A stretch of 13,715 nucleotides of DNA. It comes from an uncultured Eubacteriales bacterium. GTDB taxonomy: Bacteria; Bacillota; Clostridia; Oscillospirales; CAG-272. The notes beneath the pieces are model-generated. The model was not told where the DNA came from and did not search any database. It was given only the letters and a program-made list of their open reading frames with translations. This document shows, one piece after another, positions 12,467 to 13,715 of this stretch. Numbering within the stretch: position 1 is the first letter of the stretch; the number at the start of each line of letters is the position of its first letter. The stretch covers positions 1 through 13,715 of the forward strand of contig CAKSOR010000024.1 of NCBI GenBank assembly GCA_934477985.1, in the 5' to 3' direction. The position numbers were made by a program, and so were the translations under genes.

Positions 12467-13714
12467 TCATTTAACCTTATTGAGCAGATTCCAGCCGTTA
12501 GCCTCGTCCCACGCGGCGATCACACCGCCAGAGCAGGTCTGGATATAGCCGAACACCATCGGCACCGCGAATCTTCCGTCCGTGTCAATCATCCCGCGCC
12601 TGCCGTCCGAACCGATGACCGCCAGACCCTCGTTGAAGGGCTCGGCATAGTCGTACACCGGCTGCGCTATCCATTTCCCGGTGTAGTCCATGAAGCCGTA
12701 CAGCCCGTCCTTCTCGAGCAGAAAAACGCCGTCCGAGTACGCCTTGACGGTGTATCCGCCCGGCACGTCCCAGAGCGTTCCGTCTATCTTCATCACGAGA
12801 TCCTCGTCGGTGCAGCAGAGCACGTAATGTCCGTGATACTCATACGCGAGCGAGTCGAAGGTGTGATAATAGTCGTACTCCTGACGCCTTATCCGGACGA
12901 GTCCGTGGTCGAAGTAGATGAATCCGAGCGACTCAGTGCCGCGCGTGTCGGGAAGTCTGTAAACCGACGAGACCCTGCGTCCCGAGAGATTGTAGTACGG
13001 ACCGTGATTCCAGCCCGACGACGAGCCGGTTATCTTGTTCGTGAAGCGCGTGTCGACATACGAGAGAATATCGACTCCGAGCACGTCGTCGGTCTTTGTC
13101 GTAGCCGCGAGCCCTTCGCTGAACTGGAAGGCGTTCGTGTAGCGGTAACCCGAGAGCACTCCGGCGCTTCCGCGCGCGTATCCGAACGAACCGTCGCGGT
13201 ATGAACTCTTATAATCAGAGTCGCTCAGCCCGAAATAGCTCGGGTAGTTGCAATACAGCCCGCGGTTCTCGGCGGCGTCGTTATAATCGCTGGCGACCAG
13301 CTCGCCGTTATCGTCGATCTCGAAATAGCGGGTAACCGCCTTACCGTATTTCGTCGTCGGCTGGACGAGCGCCCTGAACTGCGCCCTGCCGTCCGAGCCG
13401 CGCGTATAAGCGGGAACGTAATACTCTGTGTCGAAGTCAGTGTAAAGAATCTTTCCGGTGTTGTCGAGCAGCGCCGTCGTTGTGCCGTTGTCGACCAGGA
13501 TGTAATCCATGTAGACCTCGACGAGCGGGCGTTCGACATAGACTGTATGGCTCTCGGTCGTGTATCCGCCGTACTTCTCGTTCGGGACGCGGGTATAAGC
13601 GACCGACTCCCTTGTCCGCAGAGTCCTGTCCTTCCAGACCGATACCGACGGGTCGAGCAGAGTGAGCCGTGTCCCCGCGCCATAAACCGCGTCGGTCACC
13701 TCGTAGGCGCTCAT
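12467..13714 (-). CDS. WG-repeat protein (5' end outside window)
   Basis: At least 415 residues; the true start is probably beyond the right edge, since the Met at 13714 is simply the last codon seen and no ribosome site can be examined. The C-terminus has clear WG (KWG) repeats: the blocks YGFMDYTGKWIAQPVYDYAEPF and then GLAVIGSDGRRGMIDTDGRF are degenerate ~33-residue beta units. A third, weaker unit ends in GWNLLNKVK. An earlier stretch (ALLDNTGKILYTDFDTE, FQFSEGLAATTK) looks like further diverged units. WG repeats fold as beta-propeller-like or solenoid surfaces in many secreted bacterial proteins; ligand and location cannot be told here. The protein is rich in Tyr and Asp/Gly. It is unrelated in function to mnmG as far as can be seen. 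Confidence 0.8.
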   Translation of the reverse strand: MSAYEVTDAVYGAGTRLTLLDPSVSVWKDRTLRTRESVAYTRVPNEKYGGYTTESHTVYVERPLVEVYMDYILVDNGTTTALLDNTGKILYTDFDTEYYVPAYTRGSDGRAQFRALVQPTTKYGKAVTRYFEIDDNGELVASDYNDAAENRGLYCNYPSYFGLSDSDYKSSYRDGSFGYARGSAGVLSGYRYTNAFQFSEGLAATTKTDDVLGVDILSYVDTRFTNKITGSSSGWNHGPYYNLSGRRVSSVYRLPDTRGTESLGFIYFDHGLVRIRRQEYDYYHTFDSLAYEYHGHYVLCCTDEDLVMKIDGTLWDVPGGYTVKAYSDGVFLLEKDGLYGFMDYTGKWIAQPVYDYAEPFNEGLAVIGSDGRRGMIDTDGRFAVPMVFGYIQTCSGGVIAAWDEANGWNLLNKVK

Positions 13715-13715
13715 C

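Overview
The window reads as chromosomal DNA of a Gram-positive, low-to-moderate GC lineage of Bacillota, most likely class Clostridia. The support is the leftward block mnmG - rsmG - noc - soj(parA) - parB, which in Bacillota lies close to the replication origin; a consensus parS site; AAGGAG/GGAGG-type ribosome binding sites; and a consensus sigma-A promoter. By analogy with Bacillus, oriC should lie to the right of this window (inference). No DnaA-box cluster is visible here.

Layout, left to right. 1-222: modular palindromic repeat array (locus 1). 226-720 (-): secreted or membrane-anchored Ser/Thr-rich protein. 802-1134 (+): RNHCP-type zinc-ribbon protein, the only rightward gene. 1144-1177: bidirectional terminator. 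1191-2021 (-) and 2046-2606 (-): a MORN-repeat membrane protein and a two-helix membrane protein, probably one operon. 2607-3402: gene-free, hairpin-rich DNA with a near-consensus Noc-binding site. 3403-4698 (-): serS. 4854-5141: repeat array locus 2. 5151-6005 (-) parB and 6031-6792 (-) soj, driven by a consensus promoter at 6944-6972 with parS upstream. 7088-7968: gene-free, hairpin-rich DNA. 7969-9012 (-): noc, with an unusual coiled-coil N-terminus and a C-terminal tail. 9183-9902 (-): rsmG. 9963-10383: repeat array locus 3, almost entirely back-to-back perfect hairpins. 10397-12283 (-): mnmG. 12467 to the right edge (-): WG-repeat protein, 5' end outside the window.

How the genes fit together: ParA(Soj), ParB and parS form the chromosome partition system. 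Noc is the ParB paralogue that places nucleoid occlusion; here it carries Noc-type specificity residues, and a matching 14-bp site (13/14) lies in the same window. MnmG and RsmG modify tRNA and 16S rRNA, and SerS charges tRNA-Ser.

The most unusual content is a family of modular, cloverleaf-like palindromic elements. Six copies (one cut by the window edge) occur at three loci. Each has an outer stem CGCAGGCG/CGCCTGCG enclosing three hairpins. Arm sequences differ between copies with paired compensatory changes, and every locus starts 9-13 nt after the stop codon of a leftward gene. A second candidate is a repeated operator-like palindrome, ATGTC-R-AGACATA, one copy of which covers the -35 box of the soj-parB promoter.
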